Below are positions 8,900 to 18,675 of a stretch of DNA of 64,000 nt, piece after piece (the first letter of the stretch is position 1; every line of letters starts with the position of its first letter). This stretch comes from Aliiglaciecola sp. LCG003. GTDB taxonomy: Bacteria; Pseudomonadota; Gammaproteobacteria; Enterobacterales; Alteromonadaceae. The notes beneath the pieces were generated by a model, which had not been told where the DNA came from, ran no database searches, and saw only the letters and a program-made list of their open reading frames with translations. The stretch spans positions 992,001-1,056,000 of the forward strand of contig NZ_CP128185.1 in the NCBI RefSeq assembly GCF_030316135.1, given 5' to 3'. A program made the position numbers and the translations under genes.

Positions 8900-11800
8900 A
8901 TGAAGCAATCAATGAATTTTGAACACATCCAAACCAAATGGCCTGAGTTACATCAGCTTGCTGCATTTGCAGAAGACTATGTAATAAGTGACCCACAAAG
9001 TGCTTTAGTAAAACTACGCTGTTTTGCTGAAAAAGTGGTTGGCTATTTGTACAAGGAGCTTCGCCTACCTGTATTCCCCAATTCTAACATCTATGACAAG
9101 TTAACCTCAGACGACTTCACAAGTGTCGTACCTAGTTTAATAACAGATAAACTTCATGCGATCCGTAAAAGCGGTAACCAAGCTGCGCATGAAGGCAAAG
9201 TCGATCAACAGCAAGCTATCTGGATATTAAAAGAAAGTTACTTTGTCGCTAGTTACCTCTTTATGGCTTATGCGGGCGGCCAGCAAGAAGACTGTCCTGA
9301 ATTTACGATCCCAGAACAAACAAAACCTATTGAGCAATCTGGGGCAGAGTTTGTTAAAAAGAACAAACAACTTGAAAAACAGCTAGCTGAAAACGAAGCG
9401 CGTTTAAAGAAAGCACTCGAAGAGTTAGAAGCTTCTGAAAAAGCGCAAAAACTTGCACAAATTGAAGCATCCAAGCTTAAACAAGCAATTGACTCTGAAA
9501 AAGTCAGCCAAGTGCAATCACTGAATAAGAAAATCACATCAAGCTTTAAGTTTGACGAGGCTGAAACTCGCGCCCGTATTATTGATATGGATTTACGTGC
9601 AGCAGGTTGGAATGTTTCACTAGACGAATCTAGCACTGATCAAGTCGGTAAAGAGATAGAAGTCGCTCATCAGCCAACTCCTACAGGCATTGGCTACGTT
9701 GATTACGTACTGTGGGATGATGATGGTAAGCCATTGGCGGTTATTGAAGCAAAGCGTACTCGTGAATCGGTTGAAAAAGGCCGCGAGCAAGCAAAAATCT
9801 ATGCTGATGCACTGGAAAAAGAATATGGTCAGCGCCCTGTAATATTCTATTCAAATGGCTACGACATTCGTATTTTAGACGATGCCCAAGGCTATAACAG
9901 CCGCAAGCTTTATGGTTATTACTCAAAAGACTCGTTGCAATACCTTATTAAGCAACGAACTTTGAAAAAAAATCTCAACCAAACGCCTATTGATACCGAT
10001 GTGGCTGGTCGTATGTATCAAATGGAAACCATATCTCGTGTCTGTGAGCGTTTCACCAACAAACACCGTAAATCTCTTATCGTACAAGCTACGGGTACGG
10101 GAAAAACGCGAGTATCTATCGCGCTGGCAAAACGCCTATTAGATGCTGGTTGGGCGAAGCGTGTGCTATTCCTTTGTGACCGTAAAGAGTTGCGTAAACA
10201 AGCGGGTAATGCCTTTAACGAATTTACCAAAGAGCCACTATATGTGGTTGGCAAAAGTAAAAAAGAAGCTGCAAGCAGCGCTCGTGTTTTTATCGCAACC
10301 TATCCGGGCATGATGCGCATATTCCAAAAGTATGATGTAGGTTATTTTGATCTGATTGTTGCAGATGAATCACATCGCTCCATTTATAATATTTACGGCG
10401 ATATTTTTAAGTACTTTGACGCGCTAGAAGTAGGTTTAACCGCAACTCCTGTTGAAATGGTATCTCGTTCAACCTGTCAGCTATTCGGTTGTGACTTTAA
10501 AATGCCGACGGCGAATTACCCGCTAGAGCAAGCGATAGAAGACGGTAACTTAGTACCCTATAAAATCGTAAGCTTTACCACTAAATTCCTGCGCGAAGGG
10601 ATCAGTAAAGATAATCTCACCGACGAGCAGATCGCGGAACTAGAAGAGCAAGGCATTGATCCTAACGAGTTAGACTTCGACGCCAAACAAATCGATGAAG
10701 CGGTAAAAAACAAAGATACCAACCGTGTGATACTGCGTAACCTGATGGAAAAAGGTTTACGTGATGTTGATGGTCAATTGCCGGGTAAAACAATTGTCTT
10801 TGCGCGTAATATCGCTCACGCCGAGCTTATGGCTAACCTATTTGCAGAAATGTATCCGCAGTTGGGTAATAACTTTTGCAGAGTAATTCACTCCAAATAT
10901 GAACGTGCTGAAGAGCTTATTGACGATTTTAAATCGACAGAAGAAAACAGCATTCGCATTGCCGTATCGGTTGATATGCTCGATACAGGTATTGATGTGC
11001 CTGAATGTGTAAACCTCGTATTTGCCAAGCCAATTAAATCGAAAGTGAAGTTCTGGCAAATGATTGGACGTGGTACGCGTTTGTGTAAAGATCTTTATGG
11101 AGCAGGTAAAGATAAAACTCACTTCTTGATTTTCGATCACTGGGAAAACTTCGAATACTTCGATATGGACCCAGAAGAAGAGGACGTTAAACAGTCAAAA
11201 TCGTTAACTCAAAAGCTATTTGAATCACGCTTGTTATTGGCTGAAACCTCACTTAAAAAAGCCGACGTCGCAACGTTTGATGAAGTGATAAAACTCATTC
11301 ATCAGGACGTATTTTCACTTGATATGAATACCATAGCGGTGCGTGACAATTGGCAGGTAGTTGAAGCGTGCAAAGACGAAAAACACCTCAACCAGTTTGC
11401 CCCAGAAACTAAAGCAAGTCTCTATGAACATATTGCACCTCTGATGCAATGGCGCAATATTATGGGCCAGTCAGAAGCGTATAAATTTGATAATGAAATC
11501 GCCATTATCCAAACTTTGCTATACACCGATCCAAGCCAAATCGACTTAGCTAGGCAAGCACTAATGGTGAAGATAGAAAAACTACAAATGCACTTAAATG
11601 AGGTGCGTGCTAAGGCAAGTTTTATTGCAGATATTCAAAAAGAGGAATACTGGCAGAACCTAACAGCATCAATAGACGGTTTTGAAACACTGGAAACCAG
11701 TCGTAAAGCATTGCGTAGCGTTATTCACTTAAGAGAGAAAGGTATTCAACCGCCTTCACAAGAAGTCATCTTAGACATCAGAGAAGATGAAGCTGACTAT

Positions 11801-12355
11801 CAGGTTACGGAACGTCCTACCAAGATAGTGTCGATTGATTATCAGATCTTCCGTCAAGAGGTGGAAAAAACCTTAGCACCACTATTTGAAACCGATAGCG
11901 TGTTACAAAAAATACGTGCTGGTAACCCAGTAACAGAAGATGACATTGCTCGCTTAAATGCCTTAGTTCACATTCAAAACCCGAATGTCGATTTAAATAC
12001 TTTAAAAGAGTTTTACCCAGATTCAACGGCAGGCTTAGACAAAATTCTTCGTACCATTGTTGGCATGGATAAAGAGGCAATCGAGCAAAGCTTTACTAAA
12101 TTTGTACAGCAAACTCATACCCATATGAATGCCAAACAACAGCGTTTTATTGGTTTATTAAAAAATCACCTAGTGCGCTATGGCGTTATCAAGATTGATC
12201 AGCTTTACGATGCTCCATTTACCCAAGTGCATGACATGGGCTTAGATGGCGTGTTTAGTGAAGCGCAAGCCGATGTGATAGAGCAGTTTATTAAACAGTT
12301 TGATGTGGAGCTTGGACAAAAATCCACATCAGTAGATAAAGAAATTCAGTTGTAG
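8900..12355 (+). CDS. hsdR: Type I restriction enzyme, R (translocase/nuclease) subunit
   Basis: The motor and nuclease subunit of a type I restriction-modification complex: it translocates DNA using ATP and cleaves unmodified DNA far from the site. Of 1151 residues, 1-~110 form a DUF4145-like helical domain, followed by a coiled coil (~150-215). Next comes the HSDR_N nuclease domain (GYVDYVLWDDDGKPLAVIEAKR, a PD-(D/E)XK core). The SF2 helicase follows, with Walker A ATGTGKT near 396, DESHRSIYN, LTATPV and motif VI QMIGRGTRL. The C-terminal EcoEI-type region is intact. ATG 8900 is used; ATG 8912 is an alternative. It is the first gene of a long operon and is preceded by a sigma-54 promoter. 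Confidence 0.95.
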   Translation: MKQSMNFEHIQTKWPELHQLAAFAEDYVISDPQSALVKLRCFAEKVVGYLYKELRLPVFPNSNIYDKLTSDDFTSVVPSLITDKLHAIRKSGNQAAHEGKVDQQQAIWILKESYFVASYLFMAYAGGQQEDCPEFTIPEQTKPIEQSGAEFVKKNKQLEKQLAENEARLKKALEELEASEKAQKLAQIEASKLKQAIDSEKVSQVQSLNKKITSSFKFDEAETRARIIDMDLRAAGWNVSLDESSTDQVGKEIEVAHQPTPTGIGYVDYVLWDDDGKPLAVIEAKRTRESVEKGREQAKIYADALEKEYGQRPVIFYSNGYDIRILDDAQGYNSRKLYGYYSKDSLQYLIKQRTLKKNLNQTPIDTDVAGRMYQMETISRVCERFTNKHRKSLIVQATGTGKTRVSIALAKRLLDAGWAKRVLFLCDRKELRKQAGNAFNEFTKEPLYVVGKSKKEAASSARVFIATYPGMMRIFQKYDVGYFDLIVADESHRSIYNIYGDIFKYFDALEVGLTATPVEMVSRSTCQLFGCDFKMPTANYPLEQAIEDGNLVPYKIVSFTTKFLREGISKDNLTDEQIAELEEQGIDPNELDFDAKQIDEAVKNKDTNRVILRNLMEKGLRDVDGQLPGKTIVFARNIAHAELMANLFAEMYPQLGNNFCRVIHSKYERAEELIDDFKSTEENSIRIAVSVDMLDTGIDVPECVNLVFAKPIKSKVKFWQMIGRGTRLCKDLYGAGKDKTHFLIFDHWENFEYFDMDPEEEDVKQSKSLTQKLFESRLLLAETSLKKADVATFDEVIKLIHQDVFSLDMNTIAVRDNWQVVEACKDEKHLNQFAPETKASLYEHIAPLMQWRNIMGQSEAYKFDNEIAIIQTLLYTDPSQIDLARQALMVKIEKLQMHLNEVRAKASFIADIQKEEYWQNLTASIDGFETLETSRKALRSVIHLREKGIQPPSQEVILDIREDEADYQVTERPTKIVSIDYQIFRQEVEKTLAPLFETDSVLQKIRAGNPVTEDDIARLNALVHIQNPNVDLNTLKEFYPDSTAGLDKILRTIVGMDKEAIEQSFTKFVQQTHTHMNAKQQRFIGLLKNHLVRYGVIKIDQLYDAPFTQVHDMGLDGVFSEAQADVIEQFIKQFDVELGQKSTSVDKEIQL

Positions 12356-12398
12356 GTCGAGCGTTTAATTAAACCGTTCGACAAGAGGAAAAGAGAAA

Positions 12399-13979
12399 AT
12401 GATCACAGGTCAGCTTAAAAGCAAAATAGACAAACTTTGGGAAGAATTTTGGACGGGCGGTATTACTAACCCGCTAACGGTAATCGAGCAAATTACCTTT
12501 TTAATGTACGCCCGTATGCTTGATATGAATGAGCAAGCCGATGAAAAGCGTTTCGCCAGAACGAAAAAGCCGTTTACCCGACGTTTTAATGACAACGAGC
12601 AGCATTTGCGTTGGCAAAACTTGCGTCATTTAGGCGCTGAAGAGCTTTATAAAGTGGTTAAGGACGAGCTATTCCCATATTTCTCTAAAGCCAATGACGA
12701 TGAATCAACCGAAGGCGCTATTTTTAACGAGTTTATGAAAGACGCACAGTTGATGATCCAAAAACAATCGCTATTAGTGAAAGCGGTAGAGATGGTTAAC
12801 GACTTACCATTAGAAAACTCTGATACCAAAGGTGACTTATACGAATATCTATTAAGTAAGTTAACCACGGCAGGTATTAACGGCCAGTTTAGAACGCCAC
12901 GTCACATTATTCGTGCAATGGTGGAAATGATGGACCCTGATAAAAACAGCCGTATTTGCGACCCATCAACGGGCACAGGTGGCTTCTTATCAGTGTCTTA
13001 CGAATATTTACTTGAAAAATACACCTCACCAGAAGGTATAGAACGCGAGCCGCTATTTGATATCGATGGCAAGCCGCTGCTCGACATCAACGGTAAACAG
13101 CTTGAAAACGTCTTGTATTCAGGCGATTTAATTGGTGAAGACGCTCGCAAGCACATCGATACCGATATGTTCCACGGCTTTGATTTTGATGCCACCATGT
13201 TACGTGTTGCTGCAATGAACCTAGTGATGCATGGTATTAAACAGCCCGATATTCACTACCAAGATACCTTAAGCCAATCTTTCTTAGAGAAGTTTCCAAA
13301 TGAAGCAAAATCCGGCATGGAAATTATTCTCGCCAATCCGCCGTTCAAAGGCTCACTAGATGAAGAAGACGTTTGCCCAGAGTTACTGCGTAAAGTAAAA
13401 ACAAAAAAAACCGAACTTCTGTTTGTTGCGCTAATTGAGCGTATGTTACGTGTGGGTGGTCGCTCAGCGACTATCGTGCCAGATGGCGTATTATTTGGCT
13501 CGTCTAATGCGCACCAACAATTGCGACAATTGCTGGTGGATAATAACCAGCTTGAGGCGGTAATTTCACTGCCAAGCGGGGTATTTAAACCTTATGCGGG
13601 TGTATCAACCGCAATTTTAATCTTCACCAAAGGCGGTACTACCGACCATGTATGGTTTTATGACGTACAAGCCGATGGCTTCTCGCTAGACGACAAACGC
13701 ACACCAATCAAAGACAACGACCTGCCTGATTTAGTTGCCCAGTTTAAAGCGCGTGATAAAGCTGAAGCAGAAACCGAAGCAAACAATAAAACCCAAAAGG
13801 CGTTTTGGGTGAGTAAAGACGATATCACCTCAAATAAATATGACCTTTCAATTAACCGCTATAAGGAAGTGGTTTATGAGGAAGAGCAATACGATCCGCC
13901 AGCAGATATTCTTAAAAAACTCGTAAAGCTTGAAAATGATATTCTAAAAGATTTGAAAGAGCTGGAGGGGATGCTGTGA
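12399..13979 (+). CDS. hsdM: Type I restriction-modification, adenine-N6 methyltransferase (M) subunit
   Basis: Transfers methyl from SAM to adenine in the bipartite site read by HsdS. The 526 residues carry an N-terminal HsdM_N helical domain, the SAM motif [10 protein letters not shown] (~188) and the catalytic motif [10 protein letters not shown] (NPPF near 313). The core then continues [19 protein letters not shown] and [19 protein letters not shown]. All catalytic motifs are intact, unlike the second HsdM homologue at 26779-28152. It follows hsdR by 43 bp and overlaps hsdS by 4 bp (GTGA). Modification by this enzyme would protect the host from the HsdR above. Confidence 0.96.
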   Translation: MITGQLKSKIDKLWEEFWTGGITNPLTVIEQITFLMYARMLDMNEQADEKRFARTKKPFTRRFNDNEQHLRWQNLRHLGAEELYKVVKDELFPYFSKANDDESTEGAIFNEFMKDAQLMIQKQSLLVKAVEMVNDLPLENSDTKGDLYEYLLSKLTTAGINGQFRTPRHIIRAMVEMMDPDKNSRICDPSTGTGGFLSVSYEYLLEKYTSPEGIEREPLFDIDGKPLLDINGKQLENVLYSGDLIGEDARKHIDTDMFHGFDFDATMLRVAAMNLVMHGIKQPDIHYQDTLSQSFLEKFPNEAKSGMEIILANPPFKGSLDEEDVCPELLRKVKTKKTELLFVALIERMLRVGGRSATIVPDGVLFGSSNAHQQLRQLLVDNNQLEAVISLPSGVFKPYAGVSTAILIFTKGGTTDHVWFYDVQADGFSLDDKRTPIKDNDLPDLVAQFKARDKAEAETEANNKTQKAFWVSKDDITSNKYDLSINRYKEVVYEEEQYDPPADILKKLVKLENDILKDLKELEGML

Positions 13980-15145
13980 GTTGGCCTTTAGTTAAACTTG
14001 GTGATTTAGTTGTTATCAAAGGTGGCGGAACACCCAGCAAAAAAGTCGAGGAATATTGGAATGGTGATATTCCTTGGGCTTCAGTTAAAGACTTAAAGAG
14101 TAATGAGATTAGTATTACTGCTGATACTATTACAGAGCTAGGTGTTAAAAATTCGGCTACTAATCTAATACCTGCTGGGACTATTCTTACTGCTACACGA
14201 ATGGCTTTAGGTAAGTTTGTAATCAATTCTGTGGATATGGCTATTAACCAAGACTTGAAAGCATTGTTTATTAAAGATGTGTCCAAGGTTGAGCGAAATT
14301 ATCTAGTTAGGTATTTGTCTTCCAAAGCTAAGTACATTGAAGGTGAAGGAAAGGGAGCTACTGTTAAGGGAATTACTTTGGATTTTTTAAAAGAATTAAA
14401 AATCCCACTCCCACCACTCGAAGAGCAAAAAAGAATCGCTGCGATTTTAGATAAAGCCGACAGTGTACGCCGCAAACGCCAACAAGCCATCGACCTCGCC
14501 GACGACTTCCTCCGCAGCGTCTTCCTAGATATGTTCGGCGACCCTGTAACCAACCCTAAAGGGTGGGAAGTAAAAAGCTTGAAGGACATAGCTAGAATTC
14601 AAATAGGGCCATTCGGTACGCAGCTTCATAAAGAAGACTATATAGAAAATGGTATACCACTAATTAACCCTACCCACATTGTAAAAGGGGAAATTATTCC
14701 AAAAGCGAACTTAACCATTTCAGATGAGAAACATGCTTCTCTATCAGAATATCATTTGAAAACGGGTGATATAGTTATGGGCCGCAGAGGTGAAATGGGG
14801 CGTTGTGCAATAGTAAATAGCAAAGAAGAAGGTTGGATGTGCGGAACAGGAAGTTTGTTCATTAGGCCGAAACAAACAGGCGTTTTTTCAGAGTACTTAA
14901 ACAAGTTACTTTCTAGTCAAGCAATCAAAAATCATTTGGAGTCAGAATCGCAAGGCGCAACTATGCCCAACTTAAATAAAACTATAGTTGGCAATATTAA
15001 GATACCTGTACCTAGTGATGAAGTATTGGAGCAATTTACAGTAATAAAAGAGACTTTTTTGAAAACCAAAAGCTCTGTAATAGATTCTCTGAATGAGCCT
15101 TTATTTGAGTCTCTAAGCCAAAAAGCTTTCGCTGGCGAATTATAG
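13976..15145 (+). CDS. hsdS: Type I restriction-modification, specificity (S) subunit
   Basis: HsdS sets the DNA target for the HsdM/HsdR complex. It has 389 residues with two target-recognition domains: TRD1 about 1-140 ([20 protein letters not shown]) and TRD2 about 190-340 ([22 protein letters not shown]). They are joined by the conserved helical spacer [20 protein letters not shown] and [16 protein letters not shown]. Translation starts at GTG 13976, overlapping the hsdM stop, with GGAGGGG just upstream. Two different TRDs predict an asymmetric bipartite site; the sequence it reads cannot be deduced here. Confidence 0.94.
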   Translation: MSWPLVKLGDLVVIKGGGTPSKKVEEYWNGDIPWASVKDLKSNEISITADTITELGVKNSATNLIPAGTILTATRMALGKFVINSVDMAINQDLKALFIKDVSKVERNYLVRYLSSKAKYIEGEGKGATVKGITLDFLKELKIPLPPLEEQKRIAAILDKADSVRRKRQQAIDLADDFLRSVFLDMFGDPVTNPKGWEVKSLKDIARIQIGPFGTQLHKEDYIENGIPLINPTHIVKGEIIPKANLTISDEKHASLSEYHLKTGDIVMGRRGEMGRCAIVNSKEEGWMCGTGSLFIRPKQTGVFSEYLNKLLSSQAIKNHLESESQGATMPNLNKTIVGNIKIPVPSDEVLEQFTVIKETFLKTKSSVIDSLNEPLFESLSQKAFAGEL

Positions 15146-15181
15146 CTCTTACTTTAAAACAAGAATAACAAGGACGTTGAT

Positions 15182-16414
15182 ATGTCAGAAGAAATTGAAC
15201 AAGAAGCAACGAAATTAAAGCGTATTACCATTAAAACCGAAACAGGCAGTAAGTGGTTTGATGACCCGGATAAGTTGTTGGCTTGGGTTCAACAACAACG
15301 TCAGCTATATGGTTTTCACGGTAATGTTAGTCAGCGTTATCAGATGGCTCAACTATTTAACACATTTGACAACAGTTGGAATAATCTACAACAGCAAATA
15401 ACTGATGGCTTGCGCCGTTTTAAAAATGACCCAGATAACTATAACAAACGAGTTGAGCAATTTAGTAATAGCTTTTCATCTTACTTAACCAATAAGCAGC
15501 TTTTTACGGAGGAAGCACCATTTGCACCGTTTGTGCAACGCCAAGCTAAAAAAAGTGTGGAATTGGGTCTCGCTGCCTTAGCGGTAGCTTTTGATGCTAA
15601 TGTCTCACCTGTTGATCGCAAAATGTATCAAGGCTTGCAGCAAGCTGATAATTATTTTGCAGGTAGTGAGGACCGAATTAAAGACGAGGCAGATTCATTA
15701 CAGCAATTAAAAGAGCGCTGGGATGAAGAGCAAACTAATCAGCGAGATAACTGGGTTAACGAGTATCAATTAAAAATTGATGAAGCGACACGTCAAAACT
15801 CAAAAGTTGATGGGTTAATCAGTGATTGGCAAGAACAAACTGAAACGCAAACAGCAGACTTAGAAACGCATAAAGAAGAATTTAAGAAAAAGTTCAAAGA
15901 TGAACTCGCAAATGCCAAAACTGATTTAGAAAACCTGACTAAAACCTATGACGACAAATTAGCACTGCACGCAGCGGTTAAGTATTGGGGTATCCAACAA
16001 GATAGCCATAATGACAAAGCTAAGTTATACGCTAAGGCTTTAGGCGCAACGACAGTTGTTGTTCTGCTGACTATTATATTATTTGCAATTTTTGGCTTGG
16101 ATAAGCCATTCAAGGAAGTAGCTGTTAGCCGCTTAGTAACCGCAGCAGCGATAACAACGTTTGGCATTTGGATTATTAAAATAGTCGGTAACATCTTTAT
16201 GTCTCATCTTCATTTAGCGACAGACGCTCAAGAGCGCAGAACCATGATTCATACTTATTTAGCGCTCACTCGTAAAGGCCAAGGGCCAAAAGAAGAAGAT
16301 CGACAACTTATTCTCCAAACCCTATTTAGGCCGAGCACAACCGACATGGTTAAAAATGACCAAGGCCCAACTCAACTTGTTGATTTAATTAACCGCCTAT
16401 CACCAAAGCAGTAA
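15182..16414 (+). CDS. Coiled-coil two-helix membrane protein (DUF6161-like) in the restriction operon
   Basis: The 410 residues have a soluble N-terminal half, a long coiled coil (~160-270; QQLKERWDEEQTNQRDNWVNE, EFKKKFKDELANAKTDLENLT) and two membrane helices (~283-305 TTVVVLLTIILFAIFGL; ~315-335). The cytosolic tail includes ERRTMIHTYLALTRKG and a FRPSTTDMV motif. I associate this tail with DUF6161; that family name is from memory. Function unknown. Placement between hsdS (36 bp) and mcrB (10 bp) suggests a membrane-tethered sensor or effector of the same operon. It is not a known subunit of type I or McrBC enzymes. Confidence 0.75.
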   Translation: MSEEIEQEATKLKRITIKTETGSKWFDDPDKLLAWVQQQRQLYGFHGNVSQRYQMAQLFNTFDNSWNNLQQQITDGLRRFKNDPDNYNKRVEQFSNSFSSYLTNKQLFTEEAPFAPFVQRQAKKSVELGLAALAVAFDANVSPVDRKMYQGLQQADNYFAGSEDRIKDEADSLQQLKERWDEEQTNQRDNWVNEYQLKIDEATRQNSKVDGLISDWQEQTETQTADLETHKEEFKKKFKDELANAKTDLENLTKTYDDKLALHAAVKYWGIQQDSHNDKAKLYAKALGATTVVVLLTIILFAIFGLDKPFKEVAVSRLVTAAAITTFGIWIIKIVGNIFMSHLHLATDAQERRTMIHTYLALTRKGQGPKEEDRQLILQTLFRPSTTDMVKNDQGPTQLVDLINRLSPKQ

Positions 16415-16424
16415 GGAAACCTTA

Positions 16425-18665
16425 ATGGCAAGAGACTATTCAAAATATCAATTTAATGGACAAGAATTAGGTAAAAATAGGTTAGTTCTTGAGGTTGTAA
16501 AACAATACGTTGTCGATCAAAACCCTACTTATAAGGAGCTTTTGGATACATTTCCTGCTGACATACAAGGTTCGCGAGGGCTTTTTATTGAGAAGTCTAA
16601 GTATGACGCATTACCTGAAGAGGCAGATGACAAAAAGAATAATCGCTATTTTACAAAAGTTGACGAGGTTATTACTCTTGCAGATCGAGAAGTTTTAGTA
16701 ACGACTCAATGGGGAGTTGATAACATTGCTCGATTTATAAAAAAAGCAAAGAGCCTTGATTTTGAAATTGGTGAGCCTGCCAATAGTTATGATGATGTGT
16801 ACTGGTTTTTAGGCGCGTCATATGGTGGTGACGACGATCAAACGGAAAGATTTCTAAGAGATGGAATTTGGCAGAACGGAACCGATGGAAAGTACACCGA
16901 CAAAGTTCGGGAAATTAATAAAGGCGATAAAATTGCCATTAAATCTGCCTATACACAAACTCACGGTTTGCCTTTCGATAACAAAGGTAAGATGTCATCT
17001 GTGATGGATATTAAAGCTATAGGTGTTGTCACAGAAAATTTGAATGATGGCAAGACCCTAAAAGTTGATTGGCAAACCGACTTTAAAAAACTTACTTGGT
17101 ACATGTACACATATCAGCCTCGAATTTGGAAAGTTGTTCCTAATAACAAAGAAAGAAGAGCTTTGGTTGATTTTACATTTAACGGCGCGAAACAAGATTT
17201 CTCAATATTTGTAAATACTGATGAAGAATTTAATGATGTATCTATAACTTCGTCTTCTGACGATTCTTCATTAAACACTATTTTGTATGGGCCACCGGGA
17301 ACCGGAAAAACTTATCATTCAATTCATGCTGCTGTAAAAGCGGCGGAGCCTGAAATGTTTAATGCTCTTGGTATTGATGAAAGCTTTGGTACAACACCTG
17401 AACAGCGATCCGAGTTAACTCGCCTTTACAAGGAACTTTATAATTCAGGGCGCATAAGGTTTGTTACTTTCCATCAAAGTTATGGCTATGAGGAGTTTGT
17501 AGAGGGGCTTAAAGCATCTTCTGATGATGGAAATATATCTTACGATGTGGAAGATGGCGTTTTTAAGAAGATTTCTGTTCAAGCTGAAAAATTTTTAAAA
17601 CCTAAAGAAGCTGAGTCAAATTATAGCTTTGAAAAAGCATGGCAAGTATTTACTGAGCAGTTGTCAGAAGAAGAGTTTGTTGAAGTTCAAATGTCTAAAA
17701 CATCCTTTAAGGTTTTAGACTTTAACGATAGTCGGATCTTTTTTGAGAAAAAAAGCGGAAGCCAAGATCACACTTTAAGCATTTCTACGTTGAGGGCTAT
17801 CTTTGAGGAACGGCGTGAGTATACCTCAGGGTTAGGTGTTTACTATCGTCCATTAGTTAAGTACTTAAAAGAACTTAGCGAACCAGAGCAAATGTCTGCT
17901 ATAGAACGCCAAAACTTTGTACTGATTATCGATGAAATCAATAGAGGCAATATTTCAAAGATTTTTGGTGAGCTAATTACATTGATTGAGCCATCAAAGC
18001 GTTTGGGTCAATCGGAAGCTATCGAAGTCACCTTACCATATTCCGGCGATAAATTTTCAGTGCCGGATAATCTTTACATTATTGGCACGATGAATACCGC
18101 TGATAGATCTTTGGCACTGATGGATACAGCCCTTCGCCGCCGTTTTGACTTTGTTGAGATGATGCCAGATTACAATGTTCTACATGACGAAGAAGGTTTG
18201 CCATTCAAAGTTGAAAGTGAGGGTTTTAAAATAGATTTAGTAATGCTATTGCAAACACTGAACAAACGAATATCTGCACTTTATGACAGGGAACATCAGC
18301 TAGGGCATGCGTTTTTAATGCCTGTTGTGAAAGCCGTTGCTGCTGGTGACGATGAGAAAGCGCTTCATGAATTGAAGAGCTGTTTTCAGAACAAGATAAT
18401 TCCATTACTCGCTGAATACTTTTTTGAAGATTGGCAAAAGATTCGTTTAGTGCTTGGTGACAACCAAAAGCCAAAAGCTTATCAACTTATTAATCAGTTA
18501 GATGTCGATTACGAGGTGCTCTTTGGTGATACTGAGGATGTTGGTGACATCACCGATGGCGTTCAAGATTATAAGTTGATTAAAGCTGACTCTGAGCTTT
18601 GGACTGCTCCTTTGACCTATATAGGCATATATAGCGTTGGCAGTTTACCAAAGGGTGAAGGTTAA
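16425..18665 (+). CDS. mcrB: McrB-type GTP-dependent restriction motor, EVE-like N-terminal domain
   Basis: McrB is the AAA+ GTPase of the type IV McrBC system, which cuts DNA carrying modified cytosines. It has 746 residues. The N-terminal part (about 115-265) contains YWFLGASYGGD, FLRDGIW, INKGDKIAIKS and PRIWKVVP, which look like an EVE/PUA-type modified-base reader rather than the E. coli McrB domain. The AAA+ domain has Walker A GPPGTGKT (289-296), Walker B VLIIDEINRG and the McrB signature GTMNTADRSLALMDTALRRR. The gene lies 10 bp before mcrC. The EVE assignment is inference from motif pattern. Confidence 0.9.
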   Translation: MARDYSKYQFNGQELGKNRLVLEVVKQYVVDQNPTYKELLDTFPADIQGSRGLFIEKSKYDALPEEADDKKNNRYFTKVDEVITLADREVLVTTQWGVDNIARFIKKAKSLDFEIGEPANSYDDVYWFLGASYGGDDDQTERFLRDGIWQNGTDGKYTDKVREINKGDKIAIKSAYTQTHGLPFDNKGKMSSVMDIKAIGVVTENLNDGKTLKVDWQTDFKKLTWYMYTYQPRIWKVVPNNKERRALVDFTFNGAKQDFSIFVNTDEEFNDVSITSSSDDSSLNTILYGPPGTGKTYHSIHAAVKAAEPEMFNALGIDESFGTTPEQRSELTRLYKELYNSGRIRFVTFHQSYGYEEFVEGLKASSDDGNISYDVEDGVFKKISVQAEKFLKPKEAESNYSFEKAWQVFTEQLSEEEFVEVQMSKTSFKVLDFNDSRIFFEKKSGSQDHTLSISTLRAIFEERREYTSGLGVYYRPLVKYLKELSEPEQMSAIERQNFVLIIDEINRGNISKIFGELITLIEPSKRLGQSEAIEVTLPYSGDKFSVPDNLYIIGTMNTADRSLALMDTALRRRFDFVEMMPDYNVLHDEEGLPFKVESEGFKIDLVMLLQTLNKRISALYDREHQLGHAFLMPVVKAVAAGDDEKALHELKSCFQNKIIPLLAEYFFEDWQKIRLVLGDNQKPKAYQLINQLDVDYEVLFGDTEDVGDITDGVQDYKLIKADSELWTAPLTYIGIYSVGSLPKGEG

Positions 18666-18675
18666 CTAACTCAGC

